Source of the DNA: Candidatus Omnitrophus fodinae SCGC AAA011-A17
GTDB lineage: Bacteria; Omnitrophota; Omnitrophia; Omnitrophales; Omnitrophaceae
Direction: 5' to 3'
NCBI GenBank assembly: GCA_000405945.1
Contig: ASOC01000007.1
Location: 1 to 34,299 of the forward strand
Length of the DNA stretch: 34,299 nt
Positions 23,598 through 31,857 of this stretch are shown here, in pieces (within the stretch, counting starts at the first letter, position 1; every line of letters begins with the position of its first letter). Both the position numbers and the translations under genes were made by a program. The notes below the pieces were generated by a model that saw nothing but the letters and a program-made list of their open reading frames with translations, was not told where the DNA came from and made no database searches.

Positions 23598-24089
23598 ATG
23601 AAAGAGCATAAACAGTTCACCGAAAGCGCGGAAAATTATCTCAAGGTCATCCTCCAGCTAAGCGAAACAAGCGGAATTACCCGCGTTCGTGATATTAGTA
23701 AAGCCATGCGGGTGAAAGCACCGAGTGCGGCAAACGCGGTAAAAACACTCATGGATGGCGGGCTTGTGAAGCATGAAACGTATGGTTATGTGGAATTAAC
23801 TCTTGCGGGTCAAAAAATTGCTGAGGATGTGGCGAAGAGGGAAAAAATTCTTTTTCACTTCTTAAATGAAATACTCCGGGTCGATGAGGCAAGTGCACGG
23901 CGAGACGCGTGCCGTATGGAGCACTCATTGAGCAATCAGGCTATGGAAAAGCTGATCAAGTTTATTGAGTTCATGGAGCGGGGAAGCTCGGGTGGAATAA
24001 GGAAATGTATGAGCGGACTCCGGGAATATTACCGCAATGGGAAGATGAGAGAGTGCAGAAAGTGCGATAATAAAAAGTCCAAGGACTAA
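23598..24089 (+). CDS. DtxR/MntR-family metal-dependent repressor
   Basis: A 163-residue regulator. The N-terminal winged helix runs from SAENYLKVILQLSE through ITRVRDISKAMRVKAPSAANAVKTLMDGGLVKHETYGYVELT. The dimerisation domain has CRMEHSLS, where Cys105, Glu108 and His109 match the metal ligands Cys102, Glu105 and His106 of DtxR. This points to iron rather than manganese. The residue matching DtxR His79 appears to be Glu82. There is no C-terminal SH3-like domain. Instead the tail holds Cys137, Cys153 and Cys156 (CRKC), which is unusual. It sits just upstream of porin and iron-permease genes whose leader carries a matching operator, so it probably controls them. Confidence 0.88.
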   Translation: MKEHKQFTESAENYLKVILQLSETSGITRVRDISKAMRVKAPSAANAVKTLMDGGLVKHETYGYVELTLAGQKIAEDVAKREKILFHFLNEILRVDEASARRDACRMEHSLSNQAMEKLIKFIEFMERGSSGGIRKCMSGLREYYRNGKMRECRKCDNKKSKD

Positions 24090-24126
24090 ATTTTTTTGGG
24101 CCCAAAGTTAGATAGTTAAAACATTA

Positions 24127-24144
24127 TTAGTTAGACGAAACTAA
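24127..24144 (+). promoter_or_regulatory. DtxR-type operator before the OprB-like porin
   Basis: Palindrome TTAGTT-AGACGA-AACTAA: six perfect pairs around six bases. It has the same half-site and spacing as the site overlapping the regulator's own promoter. It lies about 85 bases before the porin start. Confidence 0.55.
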
Positions 24145-24228
24145 AATTGTCAATGGCATGGCCAAGGAAGGCAATGAAAACACCGGTACAGTACACAGCC
24201 AAGACTTGTTTTAGGAGATTTTAGAGTT

Positions 24229-25666
24229 ATGTTCGCAAAGAAATACGTAATAGCCGGGTTGGGTGTTTTACTGCTTTTTTTCGGTTTTAGCTTTCCAGCT
24301 TTTTCTGAAATCACTCAGCCCACAAAAAGGCCACAAAACAAGATATTTCCTTCAATCGAATTGCTTGGTCGGGAAAGACAAACGTCCGGTCTTTTTTTGG
24401 AGGAATCGCGTAAAATACTGGAAGAAAATGGGATTTCTTTTGAAGCGGTTTATGCGGGCGATATGGTCAGTAATCATCGTGGTGGTTTGCGCCGCAAAAC
24501 AACTTATATCGGAAGATTAGACTTCGGATTGACAGTGGATCTGGATGCGGCGGGTTTGATTCCAGGGGGTCAGATTTATGTTTCTGGTAACAACACCCAC
24601 GGCGGAGAAAATCCTACGGAGCGATATATTGGAGACCTCCAGACGGTTGACAATATCGAAGCCCCTGATTCCATGCGACTTTACGAATTGTGGTATGAGC
24701 AGAGTTTTTTTCATGACAAGTTTGCCCTTCTTGCCGGGGTGCACGGCCTTGATTGCGATTTTGCCATTACGGAATACGGAGGCCTGTTCATCAATAGTTC
24801 TTTCGGAACTCCGCCGGACCTGTCGGCCAACGTCCCGGTTTCTATCTTTCCGCTGCTTGGGCCTGCGGTGCGCGTTAAGATTGCGCCACATGAGAAATTT
24901 GAATTGATTGCCGCCGTTTTACGACGGAGATCCTACCGATGATGGCAACAATCGCCATAACGTGAATTACCGTTTGGCGAGTCACCAGGGCGTTATGATG
25001 ATTGCTGAGGCAGCTTATCATCCGACTGTCAATTTCCATGCTTCCGATGTTTACCGGAGGTGCATTCGTCTTATCTCCCGAGAAATAAAGGAACCCGAAC
25101 ACCGTAAGGAACCCTTGCCGGGCGGCACTAAATTTGGTTCCTGGCTGCATACCAAGGATACAAGTGACGCTCTGGCAACCAACGAGATAGGAGAGTCAAT
25201 CACTTATAAAAATAACTTTGGGTTTTATGGACTGGTCGATCAAATGATTTTCCGCGAAAAAGAAGGCGAGGATCAAGGGCTCGGCGTCTTCTTTCAGCTT
25301 GGGGGTGTGCCTGATAATCGGAACGTCGTGGATTTTTATTTCGGTTCAGGTTTTAGCTATAAGGGGCTCATTCCAAAAAGAGATCATGACACGTTTGGCA
25401 TTGCGGTGGCCAATGCGTTTATCAGCGAAAGCTTCCGGAAAAGCCGCAATCAGGAAATCGACGCCTTTGACCCAACTGATCCCGGCGCAGGTGCCCGGCC
25501 GGGTGAGCTTCAATCCGGTGAAAGCACTTTGGAGATGACCTATCGAATACAGTTACATGCCCGCTTCGCTATTCAGCCGGATTACCAAATCGTTTTCAGC
25601 CCGGCCGGAGAGGAAAATACCAAAACGGCGCATGTTTTTCTTCTACGCTTTAACGTTACTTTTTAA
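24229..25666 (+). pseudogene. OprB-family porin gene with a one-base frameshift
   Basis: The first part (24229-24942) encodes a signal peptide (residues 1-26) and OprB-type barrel sequence such as ILEENGISFEAVYAGDMVSN and MRLYELWYEQSFF. The second part continues the same barrel in the next frame to 25666, ending FLLRFNVTF with a terminal Phe. The break is at TTTT (24917-24920). Reading GTT-TAC-GAC-GGA, with one T fewer, restores the expected AAVYDGDPTDDGNN. With that correction the protein has about 479 residues, close to family length. OprB porins admit sugars and other small solutes. Position after a metalloregulator and before an iron permease suggests a metal-related role. Real mutation, slippage or a sequencing error are all possible. 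Confidence 0.85.
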
Positions 25667-25686
25667 AAATTGAAAGGAGTGGAGAA

Positions 25687-27108
25687 ATGTTTGAATCGTT
25701 TGTGATTATGTTAAGAGAGGGGATTGAAGCAGCCTTAGTCATAGGGATCATCATGGTCGTGTTGAAGCGAACGGGGCGCCGGGACCTCGAACATCCTGTG
25801 TTCTGGGGCCTTGGGATTGCGGTTTTTGCCAGCATCGGCACAGCGGTCGCGCTCAACCGTATGCCTCTCAACGAAGAAGCTTATGAGGGATGCCTTTATA
25901 TGATTTCCGCAGTCTTTGTGGCTTCGATGATGTGGTGGATGCACCAGAAGGCCAGAACACTCAAAGTTGAGATTGAGAAACGAGTGTTCGATACCATAGA
26001 AGCCACGGCATCAAAACGAGGCGCGAAGGAAGCATGGGGACTTGGGTCCTTTGCTTTTCTCATGGTCTTTCGCGAAGGCGCCGAGACTGTGATGTTTCTT
26101 AGCGCGGTCAGCCTGACGACAGACGCTGTGCTTAGCTTTATCGGTACCGTACTCGGTTTGGTTTTAGCTATCGTTTTTTGCGTTATGTTTATCCAAGGAA
26201 GTCTTCACGTGAATGTGCGAAGATTTTTTACGGTCACAGAATGGGTACTTGGCGTTTTTGTCTTTCAACTGATCGTCAATGGGTATCATGAATTCTCGGA
26301 AGCGGGAATCCTCCCTGCGACTCAGCAAAGCATGTCGTTAGTCGGTCCCATGGTGCGTCACAACTCCCTTTTCATTCTGGCTTTGATTGCTCTGCCGCTT
26401 TTTATTTGGTTGACGGCGGAGCGGTCAGGACAAAAAATGACGGGGGAGATGTCTAGCGTCGAAAAACGCCTGATTGAATCAAAAGCGCGGCGCGACCGAA
26501 ATTACCGATACGGCGCTGTCGCGAGTGCGCTCATTGTTCTTTTTTTCGTAGGAGCCGTTTATGCGAAGGAACTTATGCCCAAAACGGTGCCGCTTCCTGA
26601 ACCGGCAGCAAGAGAAGGTGATTCCATAGTCATTCCCCTGGAAAAACTCGAGGATGGAAAGCTCCATCGCCTAGGTTATGTTATAGGGGACCGGACGGTG
26701 CGCTTCCTTGCGATGAAAACCGGGGATGGTAAATATCGGACAGGGCTTGACCTGTGCCGGATTTGCGGTGATTTCGGATACATCCAGCAAGGCGGGAATC
26801 TGATATGTCTCAATTGCGCAGCCGAAATTGCCCCCATGACTCTCGGGCATCCGGGTGGATGCAATCCTCTTCCGCTTGAAAGTACCGCAAGAGAAGGCAT
26901 GCTTCTCGTTCCGGTCCAGGCGCTGGAGAGTGGGGCCTCACAGTTTCATGCGCAATCCGCGTTGGAGGGAATCGATCCCGTATGCGGTATGCGAGTCAAA
27001 TTGAGGGCGGCCGCAGCTTTTGAAACATTTAACAGGAAGACTTATTATTTTTGCAGCAACAAGTGTCAGGCGGCATTTAAGGTGCATCCGTCCAAATTCA
27101 TCAAATGA
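25687..27108 (+). CDS. FTR1-type iron permease fused to DUF2318 and YHS domains
   Basis: A 473-residue fusion. Residues 1-280 are an FTR1/EfeU-type permease with about seven membrane helices and two iron-translocation motifs, REGIE (10-14) and REGAE (129-133). Residues 303-429 follow one more helix and form a DUF2318-like domain. Cys357 and Cys360 (CRICG), Cys374 and Cys377 (CLNC) and PGGCNPLPL suggest a bound metal or Fe-S centre. Residues 430-473 are a YHS domain (DPVCGMRV ... YYFCSNKC), a small metal-binding unit. FTR1 systems import iron together with oxidation or reduction outside the membrane. The next genes, 14 bases on, are the FtsX permeases and ATPase, forming one operon. Confidence 0.88.
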   Translation: MFESFVIMLREGIEAALVIGIIMVVLKRTGRRDLEHPVFWGLGIAVFASIGTAVALNRMPLNEEAYEGCLYMISAVFVASMMWWMHQKARTLKVEIEKRVFDTIEATASKRGAKEAWGLGSFAFLMVFREGAETVMFLSAVSLTTDAVLSFIGTVLGLVLAIVFCVMFIQGSLHVNVRRFFTVTEWVLGVFVFQLIVNGYHEFSEAGILPATQQSMSLVGPMVRHNSLFILALIALPLFIWLTAERSGQKMTGEMSSVEKRLIESKARRDRNYRYGAVASALIVLFFVGAVYAKELMPKTVPLPEPAAREGDSIVIPLEKLEDGKLHRLGYVIGDRTVRFLAMKTGDGKYRTGLDLCRICGDFGYIQQGGNLICLNCAAEIAPMTLGHPGGCNPLPLESTAREGMLLVPVQALESGASQFHAQSALEGIDPVCGMRVKLRAAAAFETFNRKTYYFCSNKCQAAFKVHPSKFIK

Positions 27109-27122
27109 AAAAATGAGGGGCC

Positions 27123-28400
27123 ATGTTTTGGCGAATTTTATTTGATTCAATCGTGCGAAGGAAGCTCCGTAAAGCGCTTGCCGTCTTTGCCGTGTGGATT
27201 GGAATCAGTCTTGTCGTAGGGCTTCTGATGCTCAGCATCGACACGGGAGACAAGATGAATCTTGAGCTCGGTTCCTTCGGGGCGAATATAAAAGTGACGC
27301 CAGTTTCATTCTCTATACCAGTCACCGTCGGAGACTATTCATTAAATTCTGAAAAAGTTTCCGCCTATTTGGAAGAAAGCGCTTTTCAAAAATTAAAGGA
27401 AATATTCTGGCGGAATAACATCATGGGAATTGTTCCCCGTCTTTGGGCCTCAGCTCAGCTTAACGGAAAGAACGTTCCTCTGCTTGGATTGTGGCTGGAG
27501 CATAAAATTCCGCTTGAAGGAGGAGAGGTTTTTGTGTCCGGTGCCCGGCAGGTTTACAAGCATTGGGCTATTCAAGGGAATTGGCCATTATCCGGTGCAG
27601 AAAACACAGGCCTCATTGGGCAGGAACTTGCCGGAAGATTGAAAGTCTCTCTTGGGGACCAAGTAGAAGTGAAGACTGACAAAGGTTCGATCGATCTCGA
27701 AGTTTTAGGCATCGTCTCCACCGGCGGTCAGGAAGATTCCGCTGTGATCGCTTTTTTGGAAACGGTGCAGAAGTTAGCTGGTCTTCAAGGTAAGGTTTCG
27801 GAGGCAGATGTAAGTGCGCTGACCACACCTGAAAATAGGTTAGCCGAGAAATACCGCATCGATCCTAAATCGCTGACGAGCGCCGAGTATGAGCGGTGGT
27901 ATTGTACCCCTTATCCAGAAAATATCGCCTCAGGAATTCAGGAGACAATCCCAAACTCGGTGGCACGAGTGGTCCGAAGAATTTCTGAAACACAAGGTGC
28001 CGTGTTGACCCGTATCAAAGGATTAATGATCTTGTTGGCGATCTTTACATTGATTTCCTGCTCGCTTAGCATCATGGGGATTCTCGCCTCAGCTATTTTA
28101 GACAGGCGACCCGAGGTAGCTCTTCTTCAAGCCCTGGGAGCGAAGCGCACTAATGTCTTGGCGCTTTTTTTGGTTGAAGTTGCATTTTTGGGAATTCTTG
28201 GAGGCCTCTTAGGGGGGATCACAGGTTCTTGGGTAGGGCGGGGACTTATCGAAGCGATCTTCGGCGGCAAACCAGACGGCCATTTAGCGCTTCTGATTCT
28301 TTCCCCCTTCTTGGGGCTTATCATGGCGTTGATTGGAAGCTTAGGGCCTATTTGGAAAGCGTTGGGCGAAAATACGGCTCAAGTTCTCCATGGGAATTAG
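27123..28400 (+). CDS. ABC transporter permease, FtsX/MacB type (first)
   Basis: A 425-residue membrane protein. It has one N-terminal helix (about 15-38), a large periplasmic domain (about 40-290) and three C-terminal helices with the FtsX pattern (LALFLVEVAFLGILGGLLGGITG). The periplasmic part contains WYCTPY, which I recall from the permeases next to FTR1/P19 iron loci in Campylobacter. MacB-type permeases use ATP to move or pull on periplasmic cargo rather than import across the membrane. Here they may help hand iron or a redox partner to FTR1. The gene is 14 bases after FTR1 and 10 before the second permease. Confidence 0.85.
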   Translation: MFWRILFDSIVRRKLRKALAVFAVWIGISLVVGLLMLSIDTGDKMNLELGSFGANIKVTPVSFSIPVTVGDYSLNSEKVSAYLEESAFQKLKEIFWRNNIMGIVPRLWASAQLNGKNVPLLGLWLEHKIPLEGGEVFVSGARQVYKHWAIQGNWPLSGAENTGLIGQELAGRLKVSLGDQVEVKTDKGSIDLEVLGIVSTGGQEDSAVIAFLETVQKLAGLQGKVSEADVSALTTPENRLAEKYRIDPKSLTSAEYERWYCTPYPENIASGIQETIPNSVARVVRRISETQGAVLTRIKGLMILLAIFTLISCSLSIMGILASAILDRRPEVALLQALGAKRTNVLALFLVEVAFLGILGGLLGGITGSWVGRGLIEAIFGGKPDGHLALLILSPFLGLIMALIGSLGPIWKALGENTAQVLHGN

Positions 28401-28410
28401 GGAGTAAAAG

Positions 28411-29520
28411 ATGATCGGAAAAATGGTCAGAAAATCTTTATTCAAAAATATCAGAATTACCCTCTGGACGTTAGTTACTTTGACGATCAGTGCGGCGCTT
28501 ATCACGATGTTCGCTACGGTTTCTTTTGATATAAAAAAAAGAATGGGCAACACTTTAAGAAAACTTGGTCCTAATGCAGTTGCTGTTTCTCGCTTTTCTG
28601 AAAACGAACGCCCCCTAAACTTGGATGAATGGGGACAATTTAGAGCTATCGTCAAAAGAGAAGGCATCCCAACAGTAGAGCTATCCTTCGATATTGTGAC
28701 CGTTGAGGGTAAGCCAGTCGTTCTTGCAATGGCAGATTCGGAAAAGCTTGCGCAAATGACACCCTACTGGATCGTGATAGGGCATCGGGTTTGGAAAGAA
28801 CAGCAATGCCTGATCGGCAAACGAGTCGCTGAATTACTAAAATTAAAACCTGGTATGTCAATCACGGTTCATCAACCGTCTGGGGCAAAGAAGGAAACTG
28901 GTTACAGCATCGCAGGCATTATTGTTTCGGGGGATGAAAATGAAGATCGAATATTTGTTCCCGAACCGCTTGCCGAAACTATTCAGCATGGTTTTATCTA
29001 CGCACTCCTTTCTGTTCCTGAAGGCGGAAACGGGATTCACCGGCTCAACACACAGCTCGGTCAGGTGCAAAGCCATATCGAAATCAAACCGCTTCGCGAA
29101 ATCGTCCATGGGGAAGAAGCCACTTTGAAAAAGGTCGTTTTGCTTTCCAGCGCGTGCTTAATGACGGTTATGGTCTTGACAGTGCTTGGTGTTTCCTCCG
29201 CTTTACTTTCCCGTATCGTGGAGCGGCGAAAAGAATTTGCATTGCTCCAAGCGATTGGGGCAACTCGACGCTCGGTCATTAGTTTTTTGCTGTTAGAGGG
29301 GATGTCTCTGGCGGTTCTCGCTTCTGCGCTTGGGTTTGCTGCGGGAACGTTGCTTTCTGAGATGGTTGTTAGACAAATTTTTCATGTTTCGGTGACACCG
29401 CAGGTCACTGCCCTTCCGATCACGCTTGTCGTGACGCTTGTCGTTTCATTGCTAGCGAGCAGCGCTGGCGTCGCTCGTGCGTTGAAGATGCAGCCGGCAT
29501 TGGTGTTAAAGGGGGAATAA
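28411..29520 (+). CDS. ABC transporter permease, FtsX/MacB type (second)
   Basis: A 369-residue protein with the same plan: a Lys-rich start, helix at about 15-35, periplasmic domain, then three helices including LLQAIGATRRSVISFLLLEGMSLAVLASALGF, the characteristic FtsX-type coupling helix and loop. It likely pairs with the first permease as a heterodimer. It ends one base before the ATPase start. The duplicated permease arrangement fits the FTR1-linked ABC systems. Confidence 0.85.
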   Translation: MIGKMVRKSLFKNIRITLWTLVTLTISAALITMFATVSFDIKKRMGNTLRKLGPNAVAVSRFSENERPLNLDEWGQFRAIVKREGIPTVELSFDIVTVEGKPVVLAMADSEKLAQMTPYWIVIGHRVWKEQQCLIGKRVAELLKLKPGMSITVHQPSGAKKETGYSIAGIIVSGDENEDRIFVPEPLAETIQHGFIYALLSVPEGGNGIHRLNTQLGQVQSHIEIKPLREIVHGEEATLKKVVLLSSACLMTVMVLTVLGVSSALLSRIVERRKEFALLQAIGATRRSVISFLLLEGMSLAVLASALGFAAGTLLSEMVVRQIFHVSVTPQVTALPITLVVTLVVSLLASSAGVARALKMQPALVLKGE

Positions 29521-29521
29521 T

Positions 29522-30184
29522 ATGGAAACGTTGGTGATTGCTTTTGATCGAGTCAGTAAGTGTTATCCCGGAGGAGTTTACGCGCTAAGCGATGTAAGTC
29601 TTCGGATCGAACAAGGAGAATGGGTGGCCGTCATGGGTCCTTCCGGTTCTGGGAAAACGACTTTGTTGAATATTCTTGACGGGTTGGATCAACCGACGAG
29701 CGGCCGAATCGAAATATTGGGTCGAGACACGAGCCATTTTGGTACTGACGAATGGTCAGTATTCAGGCGTGAAAATATTGGGCTTGTGTTCCAGCAGTTT
29801 TATTTGATCCCTTATCTTACGGCGCTCGAAAATGTGATGCTGGCTCAGTATTATCATTCCATGGTAGATACAAAACAGGCTATGAAAACACTGGGGCGGA
29901 TCAAGCTTATGGATCGCGCTCGCCATCTGCCAAGCCAACTTTCCGGAGGAGAGCAACAGCGGGTGTGTATTGCACGCGCTCTGATCAATGAGCCAAAAAT
30001 CATTTTAGCGGATGAACCGACCGGTAATCTTGATGAAGATAATGAAAAAACCGTCATGGATATTTTCCGCGGGCTACATTCTGAAGGACATGCCATTATA
30101 ATGGTGACTCATAACCCGAATATAGGCCAATTGGCTGATCGGCGAATCTTTTTGAACCATGGGAAGATAACACGTTCCAATTGA
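29522..30184 (+). CDS. ABC transporter ATPase (LolD/MacB type)
   Basis: A 220-residue nucleotide-binding protein. It has Walker [10 protein letters not shown] (39-47), a Q-loop in [17 protein letters not shown], signature LSGGEQ (140-145), Walker B IILADEP (160-166) and the switch His in VTHNP. The overall type is that of LolD/MacB/FtsE ATPases that drive FtsX-like permeases. It is the last gene of the FTR1 operon, one base after the second permease. It supplies energy to the two permeases at the inner membrane. Confidence 0.92.
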   Translation: METLVIAFDRVSKCYPGGVYALSDVSLRIEQGEWVAVMGPSGSGKTTLLNILDGLDQPTSGRIEILGRDTSHFGTDEWSVFRRENIGLVFQQFYLIPYLTALENVMLAQYYHSMVDTKQAMKTLGRIKLMDRARHLPSQLSGGEQQRVCIARALINEPKIILADEPTGNLDEDNEKTVMDIFRGLHSEGHAIIMVTHNPNIGQLADRRIFLNHGKITRSN

Positions 30185-30214
30185 CATGGCGTCTATCGAT
30201 GCCCACGTTTTGCG

Positions 30215-30265
30215 TGGCAGATGGTGCCCGGCGGAAGTTGGCCGTGGGTGCCAGTATTTTTTTGG
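30215..30265 (+). terminator. Likely terminator of the FTR1-ABC operon
   Basis: TGGCA (30215-30219) can pair with TGCCA (30249-30253), with an inner CGGC/GCCG stem (30229-30232 with 30241-30244). A run of seven T follows (30257-30263). An alternative pairing, CCCACG (30202-30207) with CGTGGG (30243-30248), competes with it. The remaining gap to 30305 holds nothing else I can identify. Confidence 0.45.
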
Positions 30266-30305
30266 GCCAATACGACTGGACTTAATTCGACCGAAAAAAA
30301 TGTAA

Positions 30306-30929
30306 TTATGAAGCCGGCCAAATGTTTTCACGGTCAAAGCGCGTTTCGATGACCTGATAATTAACTCCGAAGCGCGGTGCGAGTTTCCGCGCAACGTGTT
30401 CCCGCATGCCCTCGATGTTGCGCCATTCAGGATCCGCTTCATCTGCTTTCCGGCAATAAAGGTCGTATTCCTTCAATAAAATTTCCCGGGGCACAAGTAA
30501 CCGGCCCGCAAATTCATCGGCCTGGTATTCGGCTGCGCTGTAATTTTCCCTGTCTTGGGACCAGACCTTGAATTCTTCAATGCTGGTGAACTTATTCTTC
30601 AGCAGCTTGGCGTGCAAAACAAAATGGCCGATCTCATGGGCTACGGAAAACCTCAAACGCTTTTCAATCCAGTGGTCCTCCCGGTCCCAGGCGCGGAGTT
30701 CCTCCTGATCAATGTAGATGCCGCTCAAATCAGGCAGAAGGGCTGCGTCAACATGTTGGGAGGAAAATAAATCCGGAAGTTCAATGATATCCAACTTCAG
30801 GATCACATCAGCCACGTAAAGGATATTGATGGGCGGCAAATCGCAACCTTCAGGCGCAATGGACGTTCTGAAATCATCCGCCTTTTGCCAGATGGCTGCA
30901 TTCTCAAGAAAAGGGACTTTAATCTTCAT
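30306..30929 (-). CDS. ImmA/IrrE-family metallopeptidase
   Basis: About 207 residues, counted from the ATG at 30929, which overlaps the end of the XRE gene by 11 bases. The zinc-protease motif HEIGH is at residues 98-102 (SVAHEIGHFVLHAKLL). A second family element, AAEYQADEFAGRLLVP, follows at 132-147 and probably supplies the third zinc ligand. In mobile elements and prophages such proteins cut their partner XRE repressor to switch the element on. The coupled XRE gene just upstream fits this role here. The C-terminal part is family-variable. A longer frame to 30983 adds unconvincing residues. Confidence 0.85.
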   Translation of the reverse strand: MKIKVPFLENAAIWQKADDFRTSIAPEGCDLPPINILYVADVILKLDIIELPDLFSSQHVDAALLPDLSGIYIDQEELRAWDREDHWIEKRLRFSVAHEIGHFVLHAKLLKNKFTSIEEFKVWSQDRENYSAAEYQADEFAGRLLVPREILLKEYDLYCRKADEADPEWRNIEGMREHVARKLAPRFGVNYQVIETRFDRENIWPAS

Positions 30930-31299
30930 CGGGGGTGTGCGCCTTACGGATTTTCTCAATGAGATTGTCAAGTTCACGCCCACTGACTTCTGAGCCCCTT
31001 ACGGTCCTAAAAAATGCCGGCAGCTTTTCAAGCAAGGCCGGATCGTTCATCACTTCACGAGGGATATTGCCGCGGGAGACTTCCGCCTCCAGGATAAAAT
31101 TTTTCCAGGCATCGGTTTTGGGCTTGAGACCCAGTGCCTTAGCCCAGCGCGTCAATGTCTCCTCGTCTTTCGGCGGCAGGTTGACGCCTCGCTCAATCTT
31201 GCTCCAGTTGCTCGGATCGTAACCGTTTTCCTGACAAAATTGGCGCAATGTCACCTTTTTTTCAATGCGAAGGTTTTTAACCATTTCTCCAAAGCTCAT
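30919..31299 (-). CDS. XRE-family transcriptional regulator
   Basis: A 126-residue protein with an N-terminal Cro/C1-type helix-turn-helix (MVKNLRIEKKVTLRQFCQENGYDPSNWSKIERG, about residues 6-38, in two parts). A helical C-terminal half with a charged end follows. It is the first gene of the XRE-ImmA pair, preceded by an extended ribosome site (GGGGGTGATC, 31311-31302). A promoter with a palindrome in its spacer lies just before it. It most likely represses its own promoter and perhaps the recombinase genes. Confidence 0.88.
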   Translation of the reverse strand: MSFGEMVKNLRIEKKVTLRQFCQENGYDPSNWSKIERGVNLPPKDEETLTRWAKALGLKPKTDAWKNFILEAEVSRGNIPREVMNDPALLEKLPAFFRTVRGSEVSGRELDNLIEKIRKAHTPDED

Positions 31300-31322
31300 G
31301 TGATCACCCCCTTCTGTAGTAA

Positions 31323-31351
31323 ATAATATACCACATATGGTAAAAAATCAA
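31323..31351 (-). promoter_or_regulatory. Promoter of xre-immA with operator in the spacer
   Basis: Reading leftward: TTGATT (31351-31346), a 17-base spacer, then TATTAT (31328-31323). The palindrome TACCA-CATA-TGGTA (31329-31342) lies entirely within the spacer. A bound repressor would block the polymerase. It is the natural site for the XRE protein. Confidence 0.6.
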
Positions 31352-31356
31352 CCACA

Positions 31357-31857
31357 TTAAATTTCGGCTTTTTTACAGGGGTCTTCAGCGTGAATTTCGT
31401 CGATTATTTCTCTGAATTGGGCAAGCTGGACAGGCTTGTTTCCCAGCCGGACAAGTTCCAAGAGGATGCGAAGATGGAAGCGCTTAACGATGGCGGCTTC
31501 CCGGTGGGTATTCAAAAACTCCTGAATCGGGGCAGGGAGATCGAGAGTCTTGAGGACTTTGGCAATGTAGGACCAGTCCTCCCCCGTGATTTCAGAAAGA
31601 CCGCGGACGCTTTTGACGCCGGTCGATTCCTGAAGCTGGCGGTAATAGGCGGCCTTTTTAATCGGGAAGTTCTCAAGGCGCTGAAGGTAAGTTTTGTGCT
31701 GTTCCCAGATTCTCTGGCTAATAGATCCGGCATTCGCGAGATCGTCCGGTTTCTCGCCGAAGATAATTTGTCGACGCCTGTGCTGAAAGATGCTATAAAA
31801 TGCCTGTTCGTAAACAAAAACGCGATTGAGTGCATCACTGGGGTTTTGGTTCGCCAT
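31357..31857 (-). CDS. Hypothetical protein with KorB/ParB-type helix-turn-helix
   Basis: 166 residues, counted from the ATG at 31857; an ATG at 31878 would add seven. The middle (STGVKSVRGLSEITGEDWSYIAKVLKTLDLP, about 80-110, in two parts) looks like the helix-turn-helix of KorB/ParB-type proteins, in which a protein first tests a site and then spreads or represses. The N-terminal ParB nuclease/CTPase part is absent. It is encoded in a different frame inside the 3' part of the recombinase reading frame, overlapping it by 346 bases. The real coding frame in that overlap is judged to be this one because its protein is well formed. Confidence 0.55.
   Translation of the reverse strand: MANQNPSDALNRVFVYEQAFYSIFQHRRRQIIFGEKPDDLANAGSISQRIWEQHKTYLQRLENFPIKKAAYYRQLQESTGVKSVRGLSEITGEDWSYIAKVLKTLDLPAPIQEFLNTHREAAIVKRFHLRILLELVRLGNKPVQLAQFREIIDEIHAEDPCKKAEI

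Noticed and set aside
24095-24106. TTTGGGCCCAAA as a terminator of the metalloregulator gene
   Set aside because: A perfect palindrome without a loop cannot form a useful hairpin, and no T-run follows it.
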